A DNA stretch of 64,000 nt, from the NCBI RefSeq assembly GCF_031582885.1, contig NZ_CP133988.1, positions 2,072,685-2,136,684 of the forward strand, read 5' to 3'. The notes under the pieces were generated by a model. The model was not told where the DNA came from. It did not search any database and saw only the letters and a list, made by a program, of their open reading frames with translations. Below are positions 20,023-27,495 of the stretch, one piece after another. Position 1 is the stretch's first letter, and every line of letters starts with the position of its first letter. The position numbers and the translations under genes were made by a program. The stretch is from Streptococcus parasanguinis. GTDB lineage: Bacteria > Bacillota > Bacilli > Lactobacillales > Streptococcaceae.

Positions 20023-20135
20023 CCTTATGTGATTGGCACGCAGCAACCGACTTCGTCGTTTCATTGCTAAAATTGGAGCCTAAGGTCTCCAATTTTGCCT
20101 GGTATCGTTAGTTTCTCTAACGATACCTTTATCAC
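20023..20135 (-). repeat. Structured RNA-like element A between glyQ and glyS
   Basis: On the minus strand: closing stem GTGAT/ATCAC; hairpin 1 (GGTATCGTTAG/CTAACGATACC); hairpin 2 with AAAATTGG arms capped by GAGACCTTAGGCTC; hairpin 3 with a CGAC-GAA-GTCG cap inside AGCAA/TTGCT arms; then tail TAAGG, which is complementary to CCTTA in the hairpin 2 loop. The element at 30.7 kb has the same order with different stem sequences. It sits in the 207-bp glyQ-glyS spacer of a cotranscribed operon. Role unknown. Confidence 0.75.
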
Positions 20136-20193
20136 TGCGGCAACTGGTTCTGTAGGATTGCTCGATCAGCCAATCCCATCTAATACACTCTCG

Positions 20194-21111
20194 TTATTCT
20201 TCCTCTTCTGCTAGGAGTTTGGCGCGTGTGGCTTCGTCGAGAAGTGGGTAACCAAGTTTTTTACGTTCTGCGACGAAGGTTTTGGCTACGACACGGGCCA
20301 AGTTACGGATACGGGCAATGTAACCGGCACGTTCTGTAACGGATACAGCACCACGAGCATCAAGCAAGTTGAAGGTATGCGAACATTTCAAAACGTAGTC
20401 ATAGGCTGGGTGAACAAGGCCCAATTCCAAAGCACGTCCTGCTTCTTTTTCAAATTTTTCGAAGTTTTCAAGAAGCATATCTTGGTCAGAAACTTCAAAG
20501 CTGTATTTTGAGTGTTCATATTCTGGTTGAAGGAAGATTTCTCCGTATTTAACGCCTGGAGCCCACTCGATGTCGTAAACAGAATCAACTTCTTGGATGT
20601 AAGAAGCCAAACGTTCCAATCCGTAAGTGACCTCAGAAGTTACTGGGCCAGTTGCCAATCCACCAACTTGTTGGAAGTAGGTGAACTGAGTGATTTCCAT
20701 ACCATCAAGCCAAACTTCCCAACCAAGACCAGCTGAACCAGTTGATGGGTTTTCCCAGTTATCTTCAACGAAACGAATATCGTGTTCCAAAGGATTGATC
20801 CCCAATTTTTCCAATGATTCAAGGTAGAGCTCTTGGATGTTTGATGGTGATGGTTTCATCACCACTTGGAATTGGTGGTGTTGGTAAAGACGGTTTGGGT
20901 TTTCCCCGTAACGTCCATCCGCTGGACGACGTGATGGTTCTACATAAGCCGCATTCCATGGCTCAGGACCAATGGCACGAAGGAAGGTATATGGACTCAT
21001 GGTTCCCGCACCTTTTTCATTATCATAAGCCTGCATGAGCATACAACCCTGGTCATTCCAGTATTGTTGCAAAGTCAAAATAATTTCTTGGAAGGTTAGT
21101 TTTTTTGACAT
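20194..21111 (-). CDS. glyQ: Glycyl-tRNA synthetase alpha subunit
   Basis: Catalytic class II chain of the alpha2-beta2 glycyl-tRNA synthetase, 305 residues. [24 protein letters not shown] and [19 protein letters not shown] are near the N-terminus, followed by the active-site region [34 protein letters not shown] and the class II core around YGLERLA. AAAGGAGAAGAAG precedes the ATG. Controlled by the T-box leader upstream. Confidence 0.97.
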   Translation of the reverse strand: MSKKLTFQEIILTLQQYWNDQGCMLMQAYDNEKGAGTMSPYTFLRAIGPEPWNAAYVEPSRRPADGRYGENPNRLYQHHQFQVVMKPSPSNIQELYLESLEKLGINPLEHDIRFVEDNWENPSTGSAGLGWEVWLDGMEITQFTYFQQVGGLATGPVTSEVTYGLERLASYIQEVDSVYDIEWAPGVKYGEIFLQPEYEHSKYSFEVSDQDMLLENFEKFEKEAGRALELGLVHPAYDYVLKCSHTFNLLDARGAVSVTERAGYIARIRNLARVVAKTFVAERKKLGYPLLDEATRAKLLAEEEE

Positions 21112-21151
21112 CTTCTTCTCCTTTTTATAAATTCTTGCGACATGAGTCTGC

Positions 21152-21260
21152 CTCGTCGATTTTACGAAGCAAGACGAGTTAGTACTGCGTCTAGCTCAGG
21201 CACCCTAGTGCTGAGCGTGTGGCAGTCCGACTGTAAGGAGTTCTCTGCCACTGACGCAGT
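21152..21260 (-). other. Branched structured element between T-box terminator and glyQ
   Basis: The 210-bp gap between the T-box terminator and the glyQ ATG contains paired segments ACTGCGTC (21184) and GACGCAGT (21253). They enclose two hairpins: GCTCA.GCAC/GTGC.TGAGC and GTGGCAG/CTGCCAC. Beside them is a third hairpin, CTCGTC/GACGAG. The piece GATTTT-CGA-GCAAGACG is shared with the 16.0-kb repeat, so it is probably a diverged repeat insertion, but it would be part of the glyQ 5' leader. Confidence 0.6.
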
Positions 21261-21321
21261 GGAAAGTCAATTTTTTAGACATGTTTTACTCCTTATTCAT
21301 AAAGTTTCTTGCGACTTAGGA

Positions 21322-21520
21322 TACAAAAAGAACCGTGTCTCTGCTCCTAAGTCTATGACCTAGGGGCGTCAGAAACGCGGTTCCACCCTAATTTATTACT
21401 TCATTTTATTTTACTTTACTCAGCTTTTTACTGAGAGAAAGCGCCACTTGCTTACTTTGCTCTACTTGGCTCTCACTATCCCAAGCTCGCTAGAAAAACG
21501 CCGTAAGCCCTTCTTTCTTG
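21322..21520 (-). promoter_or_regulatory. Glycine T-box riboswitch of glyQS
   Basis: Leader RNA that senses uncharged tRNA-Gly. The T-box sequence AGGGTGGAACCGCG is at 21376-21389. Stem I base (AGAAAG/CTTTCT) and the next stem (GCTTAC/GTAAGC) flank an internal loop with glycine codon GGC at 21443-21445 as specifier. The terminator hairpin pairs the AACCGCG side with ACGGTT and ends in UUUUU at about 21325. Uncharged tRNA-Gly is expected to favour the antiterminator. Confidence 0.95.
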
Positions 21521-21526
21521 ACTAGT

Positions 21527-21555
21527 ATTATAGCAGATTTTTAGTGACTTGTAAA
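21527..21555 (-). promoter_or_regulatory. Promoter of the glyQS T-box leader
   Basis: TTTACA, 17 bp, TATAAT on the minus strand; the start point is predicted near 21520. Confidence 0.8.
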
Positions 21556-21557
21556 TT

Positions 21558-21593
21558 AAAATCCGCATGAAACAATCGTTTCATACGGATTTT
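21558..21593 (-). terminator. Terminator of the surface protease gene
   Basis: A 16-base-pair stem (one mismatch) beginning AAAATCCG with a four-base loop, 26 bp after the protease stop codon. It lies directly beside the glyQ -35 box. Confidence 0.88.
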
Positions 21594-21618
21594 AGGCTAA
21601 CAAACAAGGTTGTTTTTC

Positions 21619-24600
21619 TTATGGACGTCTCGCAGCTTTTGGTTTTTTACCATGAAGTTTTTTCTTGGCATTCTTCAAGGCTGTCAAAGCATCTTTCACA
21701 TCTTGTTGGCTTGCTCCTGGATTTGAAAGGATGGTTTGTGCATCCTTGAAGGCTGCTAGGTAAGCTTCTTTTTCTTCATTTCCAGCATAGATGAATTTAG
21801 CATTCTTTTCTTGGAACTTCAATTCTTCCTTGATGTATTTTTCAAGGCTTGAAAAATCAGTTGCTTTCCCATTTAATTTTCCTTCCGCACGGCTAAGCTC
21901 AGCAAGTGCTTGATTGATTTGTTCTTGTTTCACAGTTGGATCAACTGCAAGCAAGGCAACTGTTTGGAAAGCACGATCGTAGTCGCGACGTACTTTTTCT
22001 TTGGCATTGGCATAACGACCAGTTTTAGTCGTAGCATCGTAAGCCTGCATCGCTTCTTTTAAGGCCGCAACGTTTGAAATTTTCCCATCCAAAGCTTGGC
22101 TAGCAGCTTCAAGACTAGCTAGAGCTTGGTTGACTTGCTCTTGACTAACCTTGTTGGTCAAGGCTGCTTGGGCAGCTTGCAAAGCTTGATCATAGGCTTC
22201 CTTCTTATCCGCACTGGCATTGAAGTATTGCGCTGTCTTTGTAACATCTGCTTGGTTGTTCAAAGCAGCCAAGAGATTCACTTTTGAGATTACTCCAATA
22301 CGATAATTGTTGTTACGCCCTGCGACAACTGAGATCACTGGTGCTTCCTCAGCTAGTTCATAGCCTGTAGGAAGAGTTGCAACCAAGGTATATTGACCAG
22401 TTGCTACAGATTTACCAAAGCCATTTTTACCATATTTTTCAGCAGGCAAGACAAAGTTTTCACCATCTGCCCCTTTTAATACGATCGTAGTTGCTTTTGA
22501 AACCGGTTGATCAAAGCTGATGCTAACTGGTGCATATTCTAAAGTATTGGCAAGGAAAGCGATCGTTTGGAAACTATTATCCTCTGTCAAATCAAATTCT
22601 TGTGTCAAGCTGCTGACAAATTTCACTTCTGTACGATCATACGTAAAGATTTCTGCAGTATAATGACCAAAGTTCAAGAAGTTAATATCTTTTGTCTTAT
22701 CAACTGACACATATTGACCATTACTATCTTTGATTCGGTAAACATACATAGTATCCAAATCTTTGTTCGTCTTAGCGTCACGAACAGCAATTTGAATCCG
22801 GCCACTATTTTGATCCCGAACTAAATCAGCTAGTGAAACATAGTCTACGTTCCCTGCAAAGTCCTCTACGTAGTAATAGATATTCTTCTTATCGATATTT
22901 TCAGGAAGATCGAAACTACCATCTGCATTCGCTTTAATGACATGGTAATTTTCAAGGGCACGTGTCCCATTCTTATCATCACTAGTTTGGACCATTGTTC
23001 CCTTATCATCAAATGGTGTGACGTAAACGAGTTTTTCAGATAAGATTCCGCCGTCTCCAACATCTTTGGCTTTACGAGCTACAAACTGTTGTGCCCCATC
23101 TTTAAAGCGAATATATCCAGATGTGATCACTGGTTTTTGAGTATCAACTTGAACCTTAAAGGTCGTTGATTGCTCTTCAGCACCAGGAACCATTGGTGTG
23201 TAACGAATGACATAATCATATAGACCATCTGCTACTGCATTCCCATTCGCATCAATACCATTCCAAGTAGTATTAGCTAATGTGTAGCTGCGTGGGTTCT
23301 TTTGGTCACCGTTGAAGAAGTTCTTACGATGGTCAGATGGAGTTCCTTCCCACAATGGATTTTTATGTTCCGTATCACTTGCTGCATAAACAGTTGCACG
23401 AAGGTTTTCAATGTTTCTAAGGGCGACTGTCTTGTATTCAACGAGGTCTTTATTTCCATCTTCATTTGGCGAAATGGCAATGCGAACATTCCCATTCTCA
23501 TCTAATTGAAGAGAATGTGTACCTTCCGCATTTTCTTCAATACCAAGAACTGTAATCCGACGACCATCTCGTTTTCCTTGTGTGAGGAGAAGGTCATTTT
23601 GCAGGGTAACAAGCGCAGAAACATTGGCACTAGAGGAGATATTCAAATCTTTTGGAACATGATAGTAGAAGCCATCTTTTCCTTCGCGAACCAAATCATA
23701 GATTGGTTTTTCAACAGCTGGAAGGTTTTGGAATTCTCCCTTGAATCCCATAAACGGCAAGCTAACTACATCCCCATCATCTGCTGGATCGACAAAACGA
23801 ACAAATCCTTCAAGGAAATAGCCATTTGGCATTTCTTTGCTTAATTCTTCTGTGAATTTACTTGTGTCGACTTTCACTGTAACTGTTTCAGAACTATGTG
23901 CTTTCACGGTTACTTCAGGCCAAGCAGTTTCTGTTAATTTACGTGGACGTAGGGTAAATTTACCATCCTTCACTTCATCTGTGTCAGTATTCACCAACAT
24001 TTTCAAGGTACGATCGGTATCTGAAATATTGTGGACTGTGACATCAAAGGTAAAGCTATCTCCAACATTACCAAGAGTAACGCTTGGATAGTTGTTTTCA
24101 CCAGTCACATACAAGTCTGTTGAAACGGCTGCGGCTGTGTCTACAACCCCTGCTCCTTGTTGGCGTGGAGACGTATAGACACCGGTTTCTTTGTTAACAT
24201 GTGGTTTAGCCGTAGACATAATCAAGGCTTTCACAGTTGCAGAAACTTGTTCAGGAGTCAATTCTGGATGGTTCTTCACAAGGTATTCTTTGACCAAAGC
24301 TGCCACACCTGCTACATGAGGTGAGGCCATACTAGTACCACTCATATCCCCGTAGGTATTGTCATTTAAAGAAGAGAAGATATTCCCACCAGGTGCTGTG
24401 ACATCTGGTTTCAACTGACCATCTGTTGTCACTCCCCAGCTTGAGAAATCAGATAATTGATCTGCCTCTGGAGATGGACGGTTGGCCATAGTATTGTTAA
24501 AGACAATTTTGTAGGAACCTGCCTTAAGAGCTTCCCCATAGCGTTTTGAAATAAAGACAGATGGGATCTTTTTCGCATCTCCTTCAATTGCCATGCCAAG

Positions 24601-26037
24601 GTTAGATCCTTCCACATTATTGTAGACCAAAGCTCCTGCTGCTCCATGATGGAATGCATTCGCAATCTTTTCTGAGAAGGGAATTTCCCCACGTTGGATT
24701 AAAGCTAATTTACCGGTAAGGTCCAAATCTTTGAAATCATCTTCTTTTCCAAGACCAACTGACACATATTCGTACTCTTTGCCTTTTTCAAAATCAGCAT
24801 CTGCAGCAGATTTACTGTAATCAAACTTACCGTTATCCGCTTCCGCATTGCCTTCTAGACCTTTCACCTCAAATACTTCTGTCGTAATAACATTATTATT
24901 GATAGAAGCAACAGAGATGGAGTCCTCTACCGTTGATGGGTTTCCGACCAAACCATAATCTGGATTTTCAGCAGAAGGTCTTGAGTAACCATTTCCAAAG
25001 CTATTGCTATTTCCTGCAGAAATTAAGACAGATACGCCTTTAGCGCGCGCTCGTTTAATGGCATCTACAATATCTGAATCCGCATTGACCGTAGAACCAG
25101 TCGTAGAGCCAAGACTCATGTTGATAGTATCTGCACCAAGAGCTACAGCATCATCAATTGCTTTTACATAAAGAGCAGATCCTGTTGTTTTTTGACGATC
25201 TGAAAAGACACGCATAAACATAACTTGCGCTTCTGGTGCTACACCATAGATCTTTTCACCGTTTCCTGCTTCTTTATCAGGATTCCCTGTTGCAATCCCT
25301 GTAACGTGCATCCCGTGAGAATCTCTTTCGGCCTCTTTGATATTGTCGGTACCATCAAAGTAGTCATAAGCGTAGACAACCTTGTCGTTGTACCATTTAC
25401 CATAATCAATTCCTGCCGCTTTCTTAGCAGCTTCGATTTCTCCTTGGTTTTTAAACTTAGCTTTTGAAGGATCGGTAATCCGAAGAACCTCGTGGTTCAC
25501 ATCCAAGCCAGAGTCGATAACGGCGACAACCATCCCTTCCCCTTTATAACCTTGCTTCCAGGTTTGGGGAACAGTAATAATTTCGTCACTTTCGATGCTT
25601 TGAGGTTTTTCAGCTGCCTCATGGCGATTCGTTGTTTCTGAACTTGTCGCAGTAGCCACTGCTGTTGCTTTTTCTACAGGTTTTTCCGCTACTTCCGGTT
25701 TTGTTTCTGGAACAGTAGCTGCCTCTTTCGGAGCTTCTGTTTTTTCAACAAGAGCTGCTTCTGTTGCATTCGTTGTCTTTGCAGCAACTGTTGCTTCTTT
25801 TGCAACTTCTACTTTCTCACTAGCAACTGCTGTACTTGCTTCTGTTGCTTGTGAATGCTCTTCTTCAGCAGGTGCCTGTTGAGTAGTGGCTACAAGCTGT
25901 GTTCCAGCACTCGTTTGGCTGGCCGCTTGTTCTTCAGCACTCGCTTGTGCAGATCCAAATACCAAAACAGCCCCTAATAAAACTGAGGCTACACCAAATT
26001 TGTATTTTCTTAATGAAAAACGTTCTTGTCTATTCAT
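21619..26037 (-). CDS. YSIRK-type subtilisin-like cell-surface protease without LPXTG anchor
   Basis: Secreted serine protease of the S8 lactocepin/C5a-peptidase group, 1472 residues. A YSIRK-like signal (RFSLRKYKFGVASVLLGAVL, cleavage likely after AQASA near residue 34), then an Ala/Glu/Thr-rich linker to about 150. The S8 domain has Asp175 (VIDSG), His241 (SHGMHVTG), oxyanion Asn343 (SAGN) and Ser569 (GTSMASP), with an inserted PA domain (about 420-500). Fn3-like and other beta domains follow. Three FIVAR-like helical repeats (about 1254-1464) end LDGK, LNGK and LHGK. The protein then stops at KKPKAARRP with no LPXTG, hydrophobic segment or sorting tail. A VicR-type site lies upstream. Substrate unknown. 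Confidence 0.92.
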   Translation of the reverse strand: MNRQERFSLRKYKFGVASVLLGAVLVFGSAQASAEEQAASQTSAGTQLVATTQQAPAEEEHSQATEASTAVASEKVEVAKEATVAAKTTNATEAALVEKTEAPKEAATVPETKPEVAEKPVEKATAVATATSSETTNRHEAAEKPQSIESDEIITVPQTWKQGYKGEGMVVAVIDSGLDVNHEVLRITDPSKAKFKNQGEIEAAKKAAGIDYGKWYNDKVVYAYDYFDGTDNIKEAERDSHGMHVTGIATGNPDKEAGNGEKIYGVAPEAQVMFMRVFSDRQKTTGSALYVKAIDDAVALGADTINMSLGSTTGSTVNADSDIVDAIKRARAKGVSVLISAGNSNSFGNGYSRPSAENPDYGLVGNPSTVEDSISVASINNNVITTEVFEVKGLEGNAEADNGKFDYSKSAADADFEKGKEYEYVSVGLGKEDDFKDLDLTGKLALIQRGEIPFSEKIANAFHHGAAGALVYNNVEGSNLGMAIEGDAKKIPSVFISKRYGEALKAGSYKIVFNNTMANRPSPEADQLSDFSSWGVTTDGQLKPDVTAPGGNIFSSLNDNTYGDMSGTSMASPHVAGVAALVKEYLVKNHPELTPEQVSATVKALIMSTAKPHVNKETGVYTSPRQQGAGVVDTAAAVSTDLYVTGENNYPSVTLGNVGDSFTFDVTVHNISDTDRTLKMLVNTDTDEVKDGKFTLRPRKLTETAWPEVTVKAHSSETVTVKVDTSKFTEELSKEMPNGYFLEGFVRFVDPADDGDVVSLPFMGFKGEFQNLPAVEKPIYDLVREGKDGFYYHVPKDLNISSSANVSALVTLQNDLLLTQGKRDGRRITVLGIEENAEGTHSLQLDENGNVRIAISPNEDGNKDLVEYKTVALRNIENLRATVYAASDTEHKNPLWEGTPSDHRKNFFNGDQKNPRSYTLANTTWNGIDANGNAVADGLYDYVIRYTPMVPGAEEQSTTFKVQVDTQKPVITSGYIRFKDGAQQFVARKAKDVGDGGILSEKLVYVTPFDDKGTMVQTSDDKNGTRALENYHVIKANADGSFDLPENIDKKNIYYYVEDFAGNVDYVSLADLVRDQNSGRIQIAVRDAKTNKDLDTMYVYRIKDSNGQYVSVDKTKDINFLNFGHYTAEIFTYDRTEVKFVSSLTQEFDLTEDNSFQTIAFLANTLEYAPVSISFDQPVSKATTIVLKGADGENFVLPAEKYGKNGFGKSVATGQYTLVATLPTGYELAEEAPVISVVAGRNNNYRIGVISKVNLLAALNNQADVTKTAQYFNASADKKEAYDQALQAAQAALTNKVSQEQVNQALASLEAASQALDGKISNVAALKEAMQAYDATTKTGRYANAKEKVRRDYDRAFQTVALLAVDPTVKQEQINQALAELSRAEGKLNGKATDFSSLEKYIKEELKFQEKNAKFIYAGNEEKEAYLAAFKDAQTILSNPGASQQDVKDALTALKNAKKKLHGKKPKAARRP

Positions 26038-26067
26038 AGAAACTCCCCTTTTATTTTAATAGTAACT

Positions 26068-26096
26068 ATTATAACGCAAAATTATCTGAAAATTCA
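26068..26096 (-). promoter_or_regulatory. Promoter of the surface protease gene
   Basis: TATAAT on the minus strand with a weak TGAATT box 17 bp upstream; GGGGAG is the ribosome site 30 bp further on. The poor -35 box suggests dependence on an activator. Confidence 0.6.
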
Positions 26097-26110
26097 TTCA
26101 AAAAACAAAT

Positions 26111-26127
26111 TGTAACACAAATGTAAC
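26111..26127 (+). promoter_or_regulatory. WalR/VicR-type direct repeat upstream of the protease
   Basis: TGTAAC-N5-TGTAAC fits the WalR/VicR consensus TGTWAH-N5-TGTWAH exactly. It lies 15 bp upstream of the protease -35 box, reading on the strand opposite to the gene. Confidence 0.6.
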
Positions 26128-26142
26128 ATTCACGAATGTTAC
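26123..26142. repeat. Perfect 20-bp palindrome in the protease upstream region
   Basis: GTAACATTC-AC-GAATGTTAC is a perfect inverted repeat. It shares its left half with the second VicR-type half-site, so three TGTAAC/GTTAC units are clustered. It has no U-run and does not look like a terminator; an operator is more likely. Confidence 0.6.
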
Positions 26143-26252
26143 TAACTATTAATTTATTTTCGTTCGGAAAAATGTAAATTAGTATGGGAAGGTATTATAG
26201 AACATCTGTTTTTGTTGGAGTTTTAAAATTATTTAATCATTGAAAGGATTTT

Positions 26253-26283
26253 AAAAACCGAGAACGAAACTGTCCTCGGTTTT
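26253..26283 (-). terminator. Terminator of the aldo/keto reductase operon
   Basis: AAAACCGAG/CTCGGTTTT stem followed by U's on the minus strand, 24 bp past the stop codon. Confidence 0.87.
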
Positions 26284-26306
26284 CATTAATGAATAGATAT
26301 TCTTTC

Positions 26307-27149
26307 TTAAAAATCCTTGGTGTCTGGATCTGGTGCACCTGCTTCAACCGGAAGATGGCGAAGGAGTTCCATATCATCTGCCGTCAATTCAAAATCAAAG
26401 CAATTTAAATTACTCGCAATCCGCTCAGGTGTAACCGATTTTGGCAGTGGAAGGAAACCTTCTTGCAAACTCCAAGCCAAGGCTAGTTGAGCGACCGTCT
26501 TTCCATATTTAGTAGCCATTTCTTTTACTTGTTCATTTTGGAACAATTCTCCTTGGCCAAAAGGTCCCCAAGCCTCTAGTAAAATGCCATGCTTACGACT
26601 CGCTGCAATGGCTTCGCTTTGGTAAACCCCAGGTGCTAGACGAATTTGGTTCACAGACGGAATGACCCGAGCTGTTTCAAGGAGGGCTTCCAAATGATGA
26701 GGCAGAAAATTGCTAATACCAATAGCTCGAACCTTGCCAGCAGCTAGCATATCTTCCATTGCCCGCCAAACCTCAGCATTTCGTTGTTTCCAAGCATCAT
26801 TTTCTCGAAGAGGTTTTGGATTTGGCCAATGAATCAAATAAAGATCTACATAGTCCAAGCCTAGTTTCTCAAGAGACTCTTCCAAAGCAGCTTGAGCGTC
26901 TTCATAGGTGTGATGAGTATTCCAAAGTTTGGTGGTAATAAACAGGTCTTCGCGCGCAAGACCACTGTCTTTAATGGCCCGACCCACACTCTCTTCATTC
27001 TGATAAATCGCAGCTGTATCGATATGGCGGTAACCTGCTTTTAAAGCAGCTAAGACAGCTTGATAGGCTTCTTCTCCATCCGCTGCTTTCCACGTCCCAA
27101 ATCCCAATACAGGAATCTCCACCCCATTATTTAAACGATAATGATTCAT
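26307..27149 (-). CDS. Aldo/keto reductase
   Basis: NADPH-dependent aldo/keto reductase of the AKR5-like (2,5-diketogluconate reductase) group, 280 residues forming a TIM barrel. The catalytic tetrad is readable: Asp and Tyr in HIDTAAIYQNE, Lys in TTKLWN, His in LIHWP. GISNF and the C-terminal PKSVTPERIASNL cofactor loop are also present. The physiological aldehyde or ketone is unknown. It overlaps the small gene upstream by four bases (ATGA), so the two are coupled. Confidence 0.93.
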   Translation of the reverse strand: MNHYRLNNGVEIPVLGFGTWKAADGEEAYQAVLAALKAGYRHIDTAAIYQNEESVGRAIKDSGLAREDLFITTKLWNTHHTYEDAQAALEESLEKLGLDYVDLYLIHWPNPKPLRENDAWKQRNAEVWRAMEDMLAAGKVRAIGISNFLPHHLEALLETARVIPSVNQIRLAPGVYQSEAIAASRKHGILLEAWGPFGQGELFQNEQVKEMATKYGKTVAQLALAWSLQEGFLPLPKSVTPERIASNLNCFDFELTADDMELLRHLPVEAGAPDPDTKDF

Positions 27150-27364
27150 TTTTTCTTTCCTTTCTTCGATTTCGGTTTCTTAGGCCCTCGAAGCTTGAGC
27201 TCTGGCTTAAAAATATTTTTCTTGGTTGGCTCTATCTTCTTGCTATAAAAACTATAGAGTAAAAATGACCCACCAACGATCACAATAAAGATATTTTTTC
27301 TTACAATCCCATAGAGCAAGAAAAAAATTCCCATCAATAAAAAACGTATATCAATTGCCTTCAT
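27146..27364 (-). CDS. Small two-helix membrane protein with Lys-rich tail
   Basis: A 72-residue protein of no family I recognise. Two hydrophobic stretches (about 7-20 and 24-38, separated by VRKN) are followed by a basic tail of more than 30 residues rich in Lys and Pro, ending KKPKSKKGKKK. The tail is probably cytoplasmic. It has its own promoter and is translationally coupled to the aldo/keto reductase downstream, which argues it is a real gene. Confidence 0.75.
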   Translation of the reverse strand: MKAIDIRFLLMGIFFLLYGIVRKNIFIVIVGGSFLLYSFYSKKIEPTKKNIFKPELKLRGPKKPKSKKGKKK

Positions 27365-27388
27365 AAGCTACCTCACATTTCAATTCCC

Positions 27389-27417
27389 ATTATAGCATGA
27401 AAAGACAGCATTCACAA
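27389..27417 (-). promoter_or_regulatory. Promoter of the small membrane protein-aldo/keto reductase operon
   Basis: TTGTGA, 17 bp, TATAAT on the minus strand, 25 bp upstream of the ATG. Confidence 0.75.
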
Positions 27418-27439
27418 AATTGCACTACCATTGGTAAAC

Positions 27440-27469
27440 AAAAACCTCTCTAGGTATGACCTAGAGAGG
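27440..27469 (-). terminator. Terminator of nagA
   Basis: Perfect stem CCTCTCTAGG/CCTAGAGAGG with a five-base loop and TTTTT on the minus strand. Confidence 0.93.
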
Positions 27470-27495
27470 AAGTATTCTATCTTTAATTCTTGAAT

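Noticed and set aside
19987..20064. Extension of glyS by 26 codons upstream
   Set aside because: The added residues come from structured element A, and GGAG sits before the MTKNLL start.
21619..21660. Frameshift hiding an LPXTG tail in the surface protease
   Set aside because: I read the other two frames to the terminator; none encodes LPXTG or a hydrophobic sorting segment.
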